A DNA stretch of 40,740 nt from Verrucomicrobiota bacterium (lineage in GTDB: Bacteria > Chlamydiota > Chlamydiia > Chlamydiales > SM23-39): assembly GCA_028873295.1 (NCBI GenBank), contig JAGWKO010000007.1, positions 1-40,740 on the forward strand, given 5' to 3'. The notes beneath the pieces are model-generated. The model saw only the letters and a list, made by a program, of their open reading frames with translations, had not been told where the DNA came from and searched no databases. Position numbers and translations under genes: made by a program. Shown here piece after piece: positions 1-8,575 of this stretch (position 1 is its first letter; each line of letters begins with the position of its first letter).

Positions 1-124
1 AGCCGAATTTCGCTTCTTTTTTGGGGGGCTGTATACGAAGTTTGATACAGTCCCCCAAAAAAGAAGCGAAATTCGGCTCAAAAGAACCCGAAAATCGACA
101 GAAGCTCATTACTGGGATAGGTTC
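1..124. repeat. Palindromic element, family A copy 1 (left arm cut by window edge)
   Basis: This is a long imperfect inverted repeat: the arm around GAATTTCGCTTCTTTTTTGG is mirrored after a short centre containing GTATACGAAGTTTGATAC. The right arm continues through AAAATCGACAG and CTCATTACTGGGATAGGTTC, the same end as the copy at 33044-33214. The core recurs at 13640-13811 and 34773-35122. It holds no credible gene; the reading frame through it is a translation of the palindrome. It lies upstream of pdhA. It looks like a miniature transposable element without transposase, or alternatively a long hairpin in the transcript. Confidence 0.85.
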
Positions 125-147
125 AAAGCCCTTACTAAGGTTCAAGG

Positions 148-177
148 TTGACATTCCCTCACTCCTTGCGTTACTCT
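148..177 (+). promoter_or_regulatory. Candidate sigma-66 type promoter for pdhABC
   Basis: TTGACA (148-153) is a perfect -35 hexamer, followed after 18 bases by TACTCT (172-177). TATATC, a little further on, is an alternative -10. The same hexamer pair at 17 bases spacing precedes the gene at 9346. Transcription would begin only a few bases before the GTG at 188, so the start codon or the -10 box may be misplaced. Confidence 0.3.
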
Positions 178-187
178 ATATCCTTCA

Positions 188-1225
188 GTGCCAAAAGAAG
201 ATTATACTTTTTTCCCTTCCGAAAAAAAAACTGAGATAGCAGAGCTCGGTGGAGACAAACTCAAAGCTATTCTCAGGCAGATGCTGCTCATCCGCCATTT
301 TGAGATTCGCGGAGAAGCCGCCTATCAACAAGGCAAGGTGGGAGGGTTCTTCCACTCTTACCTGGGACAGGAAGCAATCCAGGCGGCCTGTATTGCAGTT
401 GCTGGAAAAGACCATTGGTACACAACAACTTACAGATGCCATGCTCTGGCGCTTCTCCTCGGGGCGTCTCCAGATGCGTTGATGGCGGAGTTGTACGGAA
501 AAGCGACAGGAGTTGCTCTCGGACGTGGGGGATCAATGCATATGTATGCAGAGCATATGCTGGGGGGGCTTGCTATCGTAGGGGGCCATGTTCCTATCGC
601 GACCGGTGCTGCTTTTGCCCTGCGCTATCTAAAACAAAAAGATCGCCTCTCCTTCTGTTTCCTCGGAGATGGCGCCGTTGTTCAGGGCGCCTTTCATGAA
701 TCGCTCAACATCGCGTCTCTCTGGAGCCTACCCGCGATCTACGTGATTGAGAATAACCAATGGGGAATGGGAACATCTGTCGAAAGAGCTGTAGCCGTGC
801 GTCCCATTGCGACCCATTATGCAAAAGCCTATGACATCTCCTCGTACACCTTGGATGGAATGAATTTTTTTAGTTGCTATGCAGGGTTCAAGGCGGCAGT
901 TGGAGAGGCTCTTTCGACTTCGCGTCCCATTTTAATCGAAGTGGTAACAGAGCGTTTCCGAGGGCATTCGATCTCCGATCCTGGGCTCTACAGGAGCAAA
1001 GAGGATCTGAAGAAGATCGAGACAAAAGATGCTCTTTTACACCTGAAAGCTACGCTCATCGAAGAAGGAATTGTAACAGCAGAAGAGTTTGCAAAAATCG
1101 ATCAGGAAGAGAAAGAGAGGGTTCTCCGGGCGATGCAATTTGCAGAAGAGAGTCCCTGGCCCGATCCTGAGGTTTTAGAGCAGGGGGTCTTTGCCCCTGA
1201 GGAAGGAGAAGATGCAACTCGTTGA
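188..1225 (+). CDS. pdhA: Pyruvate dehydrogenase E1 component, alpha subunit
   Basis: This is the thiamine-diphosphate subunit that, with PdhB, decarboxylates pyruvate and acetylates the lipoyl group of PdhC in the cytoplasm. The 345-residue length is normal for the E1-alpha family. The TPP/metal motif is visible as GDG (about 160-162) to NN (189-190) in FLGDGAVVQGAFHES...IENNQWGMGTS. The conserved HSYLGQEA segment (56-63) and the RFRGHSISDPG loop are present. The start is GTG; the next in-frame ATG (position 281) would remove conserved N-terminal sequence, and no good ribosome binding site is seen at either. Its end overlaps pdhB by 14 bases, so the genes are co-transcribed. In C. trachomatis pdhABC also lies beside lpxD-ompH-omp85. 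Confidence 0.96.
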   Translation: MPKEDYTFFPSEKKTEIAELGGDKLKAILRQMLLIRHFEIRGEAAYQQGKVGGFFHSYLGQEAIQAACIAVAGKDHWYTTTYRCHALALLLGASPDALMAELYGKATGVALGRGGSMHMYAEHMLGGLAIVGGHVPIATGAAFALRYLKQKDRLSFCFLGDGAVVQGAFHESLNIASLWSLPAIYVIENNQWGMGTSVERAVAVRPIATHYAKAYDISSYTLDGMNFFSCYAGFKAAVGEALSTSRPILIEVVTERFRGHSISDPGLYRSKEDLKKIETKDALLHLKATLIEEGIVTAEEFAKIDQEEKERVLRAMQFAEESPWPDPEVLEQGVFAPEEGEDATR

Positions 1226-2183
1226 AATGCGCGAAGCGCTCCGGCAAGCGATCGATGAGGAGATGGTGCGCGACTCCAAAGTCTTCATCCTGGGTGAAGA
1301 GGTAGCAGAGTATAATGGCGCTTACAAGATCACCAAGGGGCTGCTTGCAAAATGGGGTCCTGAAAGAGTCATTGACACGCCGATTGCTGAAAATGGCTTT
1401 GCAGGACTGGCGATTGGAGCGGCACAGGCAGGACTTCGCCCTATTGTTGAGTTCATGAGCTGGAACTTCTCTTTTGTTGCAGCAGATCAGCTGATCTCCA
1501 ATGCCTGCAAAACCTACTATATGTCAGGGGGACGCTATTCGGTCCCAATCGTCTTTCGCGGTCCAAACGGAGCCGCAGCACAGGTCTCCTGTCAGCATTC
1601 CCATTGCGTAGAGGCGATCTATGGCAATCTTCCCGGATTCTACATCATTGCTCCGAGCAACGCCTATGATGCCAAAGGGCTTCTCAAAGCAGCGATTCGC
1701 AGCAATAATCCTGTGATTTTTCTGGAAAATGAGCTCGACTATGGGGACAAGATGGAGATCCCTCAAGAGGAGTATCTGGTTCCCATTGGAAAGGGGCGCA
1801 TTGATCGCGAGGGCAAAGACATTACTCTGATCAGCTATTCCCGCATGCTCAAGTTCTGCAGACAAGCGGCGGATGTGATGATGGAGCGAGGCATCTCTGT
1901 GGAAATCATTGACTTGAGAACAATCAAGCCTCTTGATCTTCCGCTGATTATCTCTTCCATCCAGAAGACACACCGCGCTCTTCTTGTCGAAGAGGGGCAC
2001 TCTTTTTCCGGGATCTCGGCAGAAATCGCCTTCCAAATTCAGGAAAGCTGCTTTGACGATCTCGATGCTCCCCTACTGCGCGTCTGTCAAAAAGAGACAC
2101 CAATGCCCTACTCCAAAGTACTCGAGAAAGCGACTCTCCCCAATCTGGAACGCATTCTTGCAAAACTTGAGGAACTTCTATGA
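1212..2183 (+). CDS. pdhB: Pyruvate dehydrogenase E1 component, beta subunit
   Basis: This is the partner of PdhA in the E1 heterotetramer. It has 323 residues, the normal length. Family signatures visible are EEVAEYNGAYKITKGL near the N-terminus, DTPIAENGFAGLAIGAA, the central FRGPNGAAAQVSCQHS segment, and the transketolase C-terminal part with ISYSRMLKFC and LLVEEGH. I chose the ATG at 1212, which follows AAGGAG closely, over upstream in-frame codons; the MQLVEMREALRQAI beginning matches the family. The end overlaps pdhC in an ATGA junction (stop 2181-2183, next start 2180), which indicates translational coupling. Confidence 0.97.
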   Translation: MQLVEMREALRQAIDEEMVRDSKVFILGEEVAEYNGAYKITKGLLAKWGPERVIDTPIAENGFAGLAIGAAQAGLRPIVEFMSWNFSFVAADQLISNACKTYYMSGGRYSVPIVFRGPNGAAAQVSCQHSHCVEAIYGNLPGFYIIAPSNAYDAKGLLKAAIRSNNPVIFLENELDYGDKMEIPQEEYLVPIGKGRIDREGKDITLISYSRMLKFCRQAADVMMERGISVEIIDLRTIKPLDLPLIISSIQKTHRALLVEEGHSFSGISAEIAFQIQESCFDDLDAPLLRVCQKETPMPYSKVLEKATLPNLERILAKLEELL

Positions 2184-3409
2184 AACCCTTTTCTCTTTCG
2201 ATGCCAAAACTCTCTCCTACCATGGAAGAGGGACTCGTCGCTAAATGGCACAAGAGCGAAGGGGATTATGTAGCTTCGGGAGATCTCCTCCTGGAGATCG
2301 CTACGGACAAGGCCACCATTGAGTACAATGCCCTTGATGGCGGATTTCTGCGAAAAATCATCGTTACAGAAGGCGAAAAAGCGGCCATTGGATCCCCCAT
2401 AGCACTCTTTTCCGAAACACGGGAAGAGAGCATTGAGGAGCTCCTTGCTTCCTCCCAAAAGAAGGCGCCAGCTCCTTCTCCTTCCCCTCAAACAAGCTCT
2501 TCTTCCGCAGGAAAAAAAGAGGCTCCCGCCTCTCTGCTCTTGCGAGAAGGGCGCTTGAGAGCCTCACCTCTTGCAAGAAAATTGGCAAAGGAGCGAGGCA
2601 TTGATCTTTCACACGTGCAAGGCTCTGGACCAAGAGGCCGCATTATAAGTCGCGATCTCAGTCGCGATCTCAGTCGCGATCTCAGTCGCGATCTCAGTTC
2701 ATCCGCTCCTTCTGCTGTAGGGCCTCTTCCCGCCCATCGCAGAGTTCCGCTCACGCCAATGCGCCGCGTCATTGCAGATAGGCTGCTTGCATCCAAGAGA
2801 GAGATTCCCCACTTTTATGTGCAGCAGGAGATCGATGCGCTTGCACTCTACGAAGTGCGCCAAGAGCTCCGCGAATCCAAAATCACACTCAATGATCTTG
2901 TCATCAAGGCATGTGCTGCCTCACTGCGCGAGCATCCCGATGTCAACTGCGGCTTTGATGCTGCGGGAAAGGCGGTTCTCTTCTATGAAGAGGTCGATAT
3001 TTCTGTGGCAGTTACAATACCTGGAGGATTAATCACTCCTATTATTTTTCAGGCAGACAAGAAAAGTGTCGCAGAGATCTCTCTGGAGATGAAAGAGCTT
3101 GCAACAAAAGCAAAAGAGGGGAAGCTGCGTCCTGAAGAGTATCAGGGCGGCTCTTTCAGCATCTCCAACCTCGGTATGTTTGGGATTAGCAGCTTTTCTG
3201 CTATCATCAACCCACCTCAGGCAGCTATTTTGGCAGTAGGCGGCATTGAAGAGACTGTACGCATTCGGGATGGTGTATGTATCGCTGGCAAAAAGATGTC
3301 TCTGACTCTCTCTGTAGACCATCGCGTTCTCGATGGAGTCATCGCAGCGCAGTTTCTCAAGACGCTGCAGAAGTATCTGGAACGTCCTACACTCTTACTC
3401 AGTGTTTAA
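2180..3409 (+). CDS. pdhC: Dihydrolipoamide acetyltransferase (E2) of pyruvate dehydrogenase
   Basis: This is the core of the complex, which transfers acetyl from lipoyl-lysine to coenzyme A. Domains in order: one lipoyl domain (residues about 1-75; K44 in EIATDKATIEY is the expected lipoylated lysine); a Ser/Pro/Ala-rich linker; an E3-binding domain (about 130-155, ASPLARKLAKERGIDL...GSGPRGRI); a short SRDL-repeat linker; and the catalytic domain, ending with DHRVLDG, which carries the active-site His and Asp. It has 409 residues and one lipoyl domain, as in other chlamydial E2 proteins. The linker holds a 12-base tandem repeat (listed separately). The start overlaps the pdhB stop. Confidence 0.97.
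   Translation: MKPFSLSMPKLSPTMEEGLVAKWHKSEGDYVASGDLLLEIATDKATIEYNALDGGFLRKIIVTEGEKAAIGSPIALFSETREESIEELLASSQKKAPAPSPSPQTSSSSAGKKEAPASLLLREGRLRASPLARKLAKERGIDLSHVQGSGPRGRIISRDLSRDLSRDLSRDLSSSAPSAVGPLPAHRRVPLTPMRRVIADRLLASKREIPHFYVQQEIDALALYEVRQELRESKITLNDLVIKACAASLREHPDVNCGFDAAGKAVLFYEEVDISVAVTIPGGLITPIIFQADKKSVAEISLEMKELATKAKEGKLRPEEYQGGSFSISNLGMFGISSFSAIINPPQAAILAVGGIEETVRIRDGVCIAGKKMSLTLSVDHRVLDGVIAAQFLKTLQKYLERPTLLLSV
2651..2698 (+). repeat. Four perfect tandem copies of a 12-base unit inside pdhC
   Basis: The unit CGCGATCTCAGT occurs four times without mismatch and encodes RDLS repeats just after the E3-binding domain of PdhC. Since 12 is a multiple of three, gain or loss of units changes linker length but keeps the frame. 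It may vary in copy number between strains. Confidence 0.95.
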
Positions 3410-4527
3410 CTCTTTTACTTCTTTTTTTCTCTAGCGTCGCAGCAGAAAGACCCGCTTGCGTCGGTTTTTCTGGCGTCTTTGTAGGGCAACCGAAGAAAAT
3501 TCCCCCTCAGTTTTCTCAAGAGCTCTTCCTTACAAAAGTGAACGAATATCAGCGCCCTGACAGTTGGGCATATCGACGTATTTACAAAGAGTTAAACGTT
3601 TTTTCTCAAGAAGAGCTCTCCTCTTCCAGGATAAAGCAGCTGTTTCAGGAAAAACTGCGCACTCCCACAGATGTCGTCTCTCTTGTACTGATTCAAGACA
3701 ATATGCCGTTTATGATGAGCGATCACCACTTTGGCACGAGGGAAGAGTGGGTTTTGAGAGCGCTACAACTCCTGTGTCAACTACTTCCCATGCCCAATCT
3801 CTCTTTTCTCTTTTCATCTCACGATGCCTTCTCCACGCCTTATCCTGTCTTTACCTTTAGCAAACAAGAGGGAGAGCGCTCCATTCTGATGCCCGATTTT
3901 GAAGCCCTGGAAGGCTATTCTGATCTGCGGAAAAAAATTAAAAAAGGCGCCTCTCTTCACCCATGGGCAAGTAAAACTAACCGATTCTTTTGGCGCGGCA
4001 GCACGACAGGAGGAGAGTATACTTTGGAGAATGCTCTTTTTCTTCCGCGCAGTTTAGTCGTGCGCTATTCTCTTGCCTATCCAGAGTTGGGAGATGCCAG
4101 ATTTACAACTGTAGCTCAGGCCGAGCTCGGTGTCTTTGATCTCTTGAAAAATCAGGGAATGTTGGGAAAAAACGTCTCTCCTGAGGACTCCCTACAGTAC
4201 AAATATCTCATCGATGTCGATGGAAATGCGAGCACCTATTCCAGGGGGTTTTGGATTCTCCTGTCCAATTCCCTACTGTGCAAGGTAGATTCCAACTACC
4301 TGCAGTGGTATTATGATCTCCTGGAAGATGGGAAAAATTATCTCCTCATCTCCCCAGATCTTTCCGATTTAAAAAGCAAACTCGATTGGCTGATGAAGCA
4401 CGATACGATTGCCGAACAGATCGCAATTCAAGGCACACAAATGGCAGAGAGAGATCTAAGTTGGGAAGCTGTACTTGCTTACTTCTTTTGTCTCATTCAG
4501 CATCTTGCCGAACGACAAGCGACTTGA
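3277..4527 (+). CDS. Glycosyltransferase family 90 (CAP10-like) protein, start uncertain
   Basis: The C-terminal two thirds matches the GT90/CAP10 (KTEL) glycosyltransferase pattern: FFWRGSTTGGEY corresponds to the family FRGS.TG motif. KYLIDVDGNASTYSRGFWILLSNSLLCKVDS, then a WYYDLL/ISPDLSDL segment, corresponds to the nucleotide-sugar binding part. GT90 enzymes add sugars to glycans or lipopolysaccharide; acceptor and donor here are unknown. A hydrophobic stretch (LTLLLLFFSSVAAE, encoded about 3406-3447) resembles a signal peptide, suggesting export. The start is a problem: no ATG, GTG or TTG lies in frame between the pdhC stop and this stretch. The only ATG (3277) overlaps pdhC by 133 bases and the next candidate (GTG 3538) would remove the signal-like segment. 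Its end overlaps lpxD by 35 bases, tail to tail. Confidence 0.75.
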   Translation: MYRWQKDVSDSLCRPSRSRWSHRSAVSQDAAEVSGTSYTLTQCLTLLLLFFSSVAAERPACVGFSGVFVGQPKKIPPQFSQELFLTKVNEYQRPDSWAYRRIYKELNVFSQEELSSSRIKQLFQEKLRTPTDVVSLVLIQDNMPFMMSDHHFGTREEWVLRALQLLCQLLPMPNLSFLFSSHDAFSTPYPVFTFSKQEGERSILMPDFEALEGYSDLRKKIKKGASLHPWASKTNRFFWRGSTTGGEYTLENALFLPRSLVVRYSLAYPELGDARFTTVAQAELGVFDLLKNQGMLGKNVSPEDSLQYKYLIDVDGNASTYSRGFWILLSNSLLCKVDSNYLQWYYDLLEDGKNYLLISPDLSDLKSKLDWLMKHDTIAEQIAIQGTQMAERDLSWEAVLAYFFCLIQHLAERQAT

Positions 4528-5503
4528 GCCATTTGCGCAATTTCGCTTCGCGCTCGTGATACTCGGGAAGAGGAACTGCAGGAGTGCCCCGGTAGGGCCC
4601 ACTTTTTTTGAGCGACTTGCTCACACCGCTTTGACTGGAAACCATGACGCCATCAGAGAGCTCGACGTGGCCGACAATGCCAACCTGGCCGCCAAGAAGA
4701 ACGAAGCGACCCGTCTTCGAAGATCCAGCGATCCCTGTCTGTGCAGCGATCATGTTGCCCTCGCCCACCTCAACATTGTGTGCAATTTGGCAAAGATTAT
4801 CGATCTTCGTTCCACGGCGCACAATTGTCGCCTTGAAACGAGCGCGATCAATGGTGGTATTCGAGCCAATCTCTACATCATCTTCGAGAATGACAATTCC
4901 CAATTGCTCAAGTTTCTGATAATGACCATTCTGATCAGGAAGAAAACCAAAGCCGCAAGAACCGATCACAGCTCCGGGCTGAAGAATGACACGGTCTCCC
5001 AATAGACACCGCTCACGTACAACAGAAGAGGGATGAAGATGACAAAAAGAACCGATCTTTACTCCATAGCCAATGGAGACATGAGAATCGATCCGACTCC
5101 CCTCCCCGATGACAACGTCGCGATCGATTACAGCGTAAGGTCCAATTGATACATTGTTCCCAAGCTGTACACTCTCATGAACGACAGCAGTGGGATGAAT
5201 GCCCTCAAAAGCACTCTTCCCACGTGTAATGAAAAGCTCAGCAATCTTCTGGAAAGTGCGTGAAGGATCAAGGGAAAGAAGGTAGTTCCTTCCCTCTACA
5301 CGGGGAGTGATCTCAGGAGAGAGGCAAACAACCCCAGCCGCACTTTTTACCATCATCTCGCGATAGCGAGAATTGGCAAGAAAAGAAGCGTCGAGAGAAG
5401 CCGCCCTATCAAGAGCTTCCACTCCAGAAATCCTCCACGAAGGATCTCCTACAAGCTCAGCGCCAGTGCACCGAGCCAATTCTTCCAGAGTAAACGACCG
5501 CAC
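4493..5503 (-). CDS. lpxD: UDP-3-O-acylglucosamine N-acyltransferase
   Basis: This is the third step of lipid A synthesis: it adds the second hydroxyacyl chain to UDP-3-O-acylglucosamine at the inner face of the membrane. The 336 residues match the family (about 340). The N-terminal LpxD domain begins SFTLEELARCTGAELVG. It is followed by a left-handed beta-helix of hexapeptide repeats (IGPYAVIDRDVVIGEGSRI, VEIGSNTTIDRA) with the catalytic-His region IAHNVEVGEGN. A short helical C-terminus follows. The start is GTG sharing one base with the skp stop (TAGTG), so the two are coupled. The order bamA-skp-lpxD is widespread in Gram-negative bacteria and present in Chlamydia. Confidence 0.97.
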   Translation of the reverse strand: MRSFTLEELARCTGAELVGDPSWRISGVEALDRAASLDASFLANSRYREMMVKSAAGVVCLSPEITPRVEGRNYLLSLDPSRTFQKIAELFITRGKSAFEGIHPTAVVHESVQLGNNVSIGPYAVIDRDVVIGEGSRIDSHVSIGYGVKIGSFCHLHPSSVVRERCLLGDRVILQPGAVIGSCGFGFLPDQNGHYQKLEQLGIVILEDDVEIGSNTTIDRARFKATIVRRGTKIDNLCQIAHNVEVGEGNMIAAQTGIAGSSKTGRFVLLGGQVGIVGHVELSDGVMVSSQSGVSKSLKKSGPYRGTPAVPLPEYHEREAKLRKWLKSLVVRQDAE

Positions 5504-6066
5504 TACTCAGCCTGTTCAAGAGAAGCTTGTCCGTCCTGAGCTTCCTGAGCACTTGCCATTTCCTGATCAAATTCGCGATCCATCTCTGTGATCACAAGAG
5601 TTGTCACATTGAGCTCTGGATCTACATAGAAGCAGGACTCTTGATTCAGCACATACTGAAAACCATTCTCGTGTGCAATCTTTTGTGCAGCAGTAGAAAC
5701 CGCAGCGCGCAGTTTGTAGATCGCCTGATAGTGCGCCTGATGCATGATTTGATAGAGCTGCTCCTGATAGCTCTGCAGTCTCTCTTGCAATCCATCCTGC
5801 TTGGCGCGCAGTTCTTCTTCTGCCTGTGGAGACAGGGTGTCGAGATACTCGCTATCTTCGAATTTTGCAGAGATCTCCTTCAGCTCTTTTTGCGTAGACT
5901 CAATGAGGCTACCCATTTGTGTCTGCAGCATCTCCACGCCTTCTCTTTCATGCTGTGCAAGTTTGGAATCTTTGTAGCAGTCATTGAAATTGACCACCGC
6001 AAAGCTCTTCTCTTCTGCTGTTGCAAAAGAAAGAGCCGCAAGAATAGGAATATACTTCATGTACAT
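5503..6066 (-). CDS. skp: Periplasmic chaperone OmpH/Skp
   Basis: Skp carries unfolded outer-membrane proteins across the periplasm to BamA. It has 187 residues, a short signal peptide (about 1-18, IPILAALSFATA) and then the typical beginning FAVVNFNDCYKDSKLAQHE. A long Glu/Gln/Lys-rich coiled coil follows (about 40-130), then a hydrophobic trimerisation part with GFQYVLNQESCFYVDPELNVT. The acidic tail (EMASAQEAQDGQASLEQAE) is longer than usual. ATG at 6066 is preceded by GGAGG six bases upstream, which decides the start over the ATG two codons later. It lies 12 bases after bamA. Confidence 0.95.
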   Translation of the reverse strand: MYMKYIPILAALSFATAEEKSFAVVNFNDCYKDSKLAQHEREGVEMLQTQMGSLIESTQKELKEISAKFEDSEYLDTLSPQAEEELRAKQDGLQERLQSYQEQLYQIMHQAHYQAIYKLRAAVSTAAQKIAHENGFQYVLNQESCFYVDPELNVTTLVITEMDREFDQEMASAQEAQDGQASLEQAE

Positions 6067-6078
6067 AGAAATCCTCCG

Positions 6079-8472
6079 TTAAAATTGTCCTGACATGGTG
6101 AAGATAACGCGTTGCCACTTGTGGTTGTGACGGTCCTGTCTAATCAAAGGAATGCCCCAACCGACCATAATGGGCGCGCGGTTGCCCAAATCCAATCGAG
6201 CTCCAAATCCCGTAGTGGGTTGAAAATGTTTTATTGCAAAAGAATTAAAATCAACGCTTCCCGCATCGACAAAGGTAAACAGACTGAGCATGCGCATGAG
6301 TGCATAGTTGTACTCTATCGAAAGAAGCGTCGAGGAGAGTCCCCCTTTTGGCGTATGTGTCGCATGGTTATTACCTGTCCAATCTCTTAAATGAACCATT
6401 GGACCAACCTGGAAGGGCTGATAGCCGCGCACAGTAGCTTCTCCACCAAGCATGCAGCGCTCGCTATAGGGGACATCATCGCGGTTTGTCTTCCCAAAAG
6501 GAATCATATACTTGAAATCGGCGCGCAGCTTAAGCGTTCCCTTTTGCGAGAGTGGGAAATAGATCGCATTCAGATAGCTCGCCTTACCAAACTGGTATTT
6601 TCCGCCAACGCCAACCACTTCTGTCTCGATATAGGAACGCCATCCGCGATGGGGTCTGACAGCGCTGTCTGTCGAGTCGTAACCTGCGTTCCAGCTCAAG
6701 GCGGAAACAAGGCCGTTTTGATCGATGATCTCCTTCTGGGCATTCAGAGAAGCTTTAGCGACATCTGAATCGTCATAAGGATGCAGCTTGAGCTCATCCT
6801 GCGTCTTGCGAAAACGCTGGCGCACTCCAGTGGTCCAGTAGGTGGAAAGCGGATAGCTTGCATGTACTGTTCCGCCATAGGTCTCAACATTCACCTTTTT
6901 TTGCAAAATGCTGAAGGTCTCTGTCAACTCAACTCCAAGGCGCCATGGGGTGTCATTGACATAGGGATCCATCCAAGAGACAAGAATATTTTGCTGCTCT
7001 GTCCCAAAAGTCCCGCGAACATGAAAATATTCTCCCCCGCCGCGAAGAGCAGAGATTTTCCCGGCAAATGCCTTTCCAATACCGGAGATCTTAAAATTTC
7101 TCTCCGTAAGCTCAAGTCCACCAAATCCACTATCCGTCGAGTTCATGCCGGCAAAAAGACTTACGTTACCCGTACTCGTCTCTTCAACTTCGATGTAGAC
7201 ATCGCGATAATTGGTCCCGATCTCCTCTTCGGTGCTGCGCACGGCATAGACGTTAACGCTCTTAAAATAGCCGACGGCCTCAAGGCGCTGCTGAGTCGCC
7301 TTTACTTTGCGTACATCAAAGACTTCTCCAGGGACAAGAAGAGACTCGCGGAGAATCACATTGCTTTCTGTAGCTGTATTGCCGAAGATGTGAATCAATC
7401 CGATCTTGTACTGATCTCCCTCTTCAATCACATACTCCACATTGAAGACATGCTCATCTTCCTTAAGAGAGGTCTCTACCTGGACGCTTGCATCAATATA
7501 TCCCTTCTGCCCGTAGAGATCCTTGATTGCCTGAGTTGTCTCACGAACCTGTTCTGGAGAGAAATGAGCCCCTGATGAAAAGAGCAGTTTCTTCTGCAAA
7601 TCTCCTGTTTCAATCAGATGATTCCCCTCAAAATGCACCTCGCCGAAGGAGTAAAGAGCTCCTTTGTCCGCTGAGATCTCGATAATCAATCGACCCGTAT
7701 TCGGATCTTCCGACCTTACAATCTCGACCTGGGCATCTGCATACCCTTCATTTTGCAAGAATTGAATCAGAGTAACGCGATCCTGTTCGAGCAATTCCTC
7801 GCGATAGATCCCAGACCCAGTCACCCAGCTCGTAAGAAAATTATATTTTTTGAGATACATCTGCTCGCGCAAAGCAGACTCCTCCTTCTCTGAGAAACCG
7901 GAGAAGCGGACCTCTTGAATACAGCCGGGTTCCCCCTCTTGCACCTGGATCACGATATCGACTTCGCTACCTCCCTCCAGAGGGACAATGGAATAGCAGA
8001 GCTGCGACTCAAAATAACCCTTCTTGAAGTAGTACTCCTTCACTTTGTTGAAGGCCTTATTGAACTCCTGGCGATTGAGTCTCGTCTTGGAGCCTATTCC
8101 GAGCTCTTCCTGAAGCTTCGAAGTCTTGATGTGATCATTCCCCTCCCATACGATCTCATGAATTACAGGACGAGGCCAAATGTGAATTTCAATGCACACC
8201 TCTCCTTCCTGTAAACGCACAGAAGGTTCTACGCGATCATACTCTTCAGAGAGCGCTTTAAGATCATTATCAAAAATTTGCTGGGAGAAAAAGTCCCCGG
8301 TATGCGTCTTGAGACGCGCCAGGATAGGCGCCGAGTCGACACAGGTATCTCCACCTGCTTCGACCACAATTTCAATGCGACCTACTTTTCTTTCTTCATA
8401 AAATTCAGCACTCTTCAAAGAGAGTGGTGCAGCAAGGGAAGCGAAGAGGAAGGATAGAAAAAACCAATACAT
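6079..8472 (-). CDS. bamA: Outer membrane protein assembly factor BamA (Omp85)
   Basis: This is the outer-membrane insertase for beta-barrel proteins. It has 797 residues, the usual length. It starts with a signal peptide (1-21, FFLSFLFASLAAPLSLKSA), then about five POTRA domains to around residue 420 (repeating segments such as YFKKGYFESQLCYSI, LQNEGYADAQVEIV, YGQKGYIDASVQVE). A 16-strand Omp85 barrel follows, with the conserved VRGYQPF loop that locks the barrel and a terminal phenylalanine after VIFTMSGQF. It heads the bamA-skp-lpxD operon, about 100 bases downstream of recR. A perfect 22-base palindrome lies upstream at 8546-8567. Confidence 0.97.
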   Translation of the reverse strand: MYWFFLSFLFASLAAPLSLKSAEFYEERKVGRIEIVVEAGGDTCVDSAPILARLKTHTGDFFSQQIFDNDLKALSEEYDRVEPSVRLQEGEVCIEIHIWPRPVIHEIVWEGNDHIKTSKLQEELGIGSKTRLNRQEFNKAFNKVKEYYFKKGYFESQLCYSIVPLEGGSEVDIVIQVQEGEPGCIQEVRFSGFSEKEESALREQMYLKKYNFLTSWVTGSGIYREELLEQDRVTLIQFLQNEGYADAQVEIVRSEDPNTGRLIIEISADKGALYSFGEVHFEGNHLIETGDLQKKLLFSSGAHFSPEQVRETTQAIKDLYGQKGYIDASVQVETSLKEDEHVFNVEYVIEEGDQYKIGLIHIFGNTATESNVILRESLLVPGEVFDVRKVKATQQRLEAVGYFKSVNVYAVRSTEEEIGTNYRDVYIEVEETSTGNVSLFAGMNSTDSGFGGLELTERNFKISGIGKAFAGKISALRGGGEYFHVRGTFGTEQQNILVSWMDPYVNDTPWRLGVELTETFSILQKKVNVETYGGTVHASYPLSTYWTTGVRQRFRKTQDELKLHPYDDSDVAKASLNAQKEIIDQNGLVSALSWNAGYDSTDSAVRPHRGWRSYIETEVVGVGGKYQFGKASYLNAIYFPLSQKGTLKLRADFKYMIPFGKTNRDDVPYSERCMLGGEATVRGYQPFQVGPMVHLRDWTGNNHATHTPKGGLSSTLLSIEYNYALMRMLSLFTFVDAGSVDFNSFAIKHFQPTTGFGARLDLGNRAPIMVGWGIPLIRQDRHNHKWQRVIFTMSGQF

Positions 8473-8545
8473 TTCTATGTTACAACCGATCTCAGACGCC
8501 CGATTGTACTGAATTTTGGACTAATTTTGCAATTCGGATTGGAAA

Positions 8546-8567
8546 AGACCTCTTTCGAAAGAGGTCT
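8546..8567. repeat. Perfect 22-base palindrome related to family A ends
   Basis: AGACCTCTTTCGAAAGAGGTCT is fully self-complementary and lies between the recR stop (8576) and the bamA start (8472). Its arms GACCTCTT/AAGAGGTC equal the outer eight bases of the family A ends (GACCTCTTGC). It could be a solo pair of element ends, or a hairpin terminating recR or controlling bamA; no long T run follows on the minus strand. Confidence 0.6.
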
Positions 8568-8575
8568 AAAGTTAG

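Noticed and set aside
2651-2698. CRISPR-like repeat
   Set aside because: The unit is 12 bases, directly tandem without spacers, and in frame in pdhC.
4475-5005. Long plus-strand open frame opposite lpxD, and similar ones opposite bamA (5527-6093, 6781-7575) and SNF2 (30972-31616)
   Set aside because: They lie antisense to well-supported conserved genes and have no family resemblance or initiation signals.
8546-8567. Classical rho-independent terminator for recR
   Set aside because: The stem is A+T/G+C mixed and no T run follows on the minus strand; the match to element ends explains it at least as well, so it is listed as a repeat.
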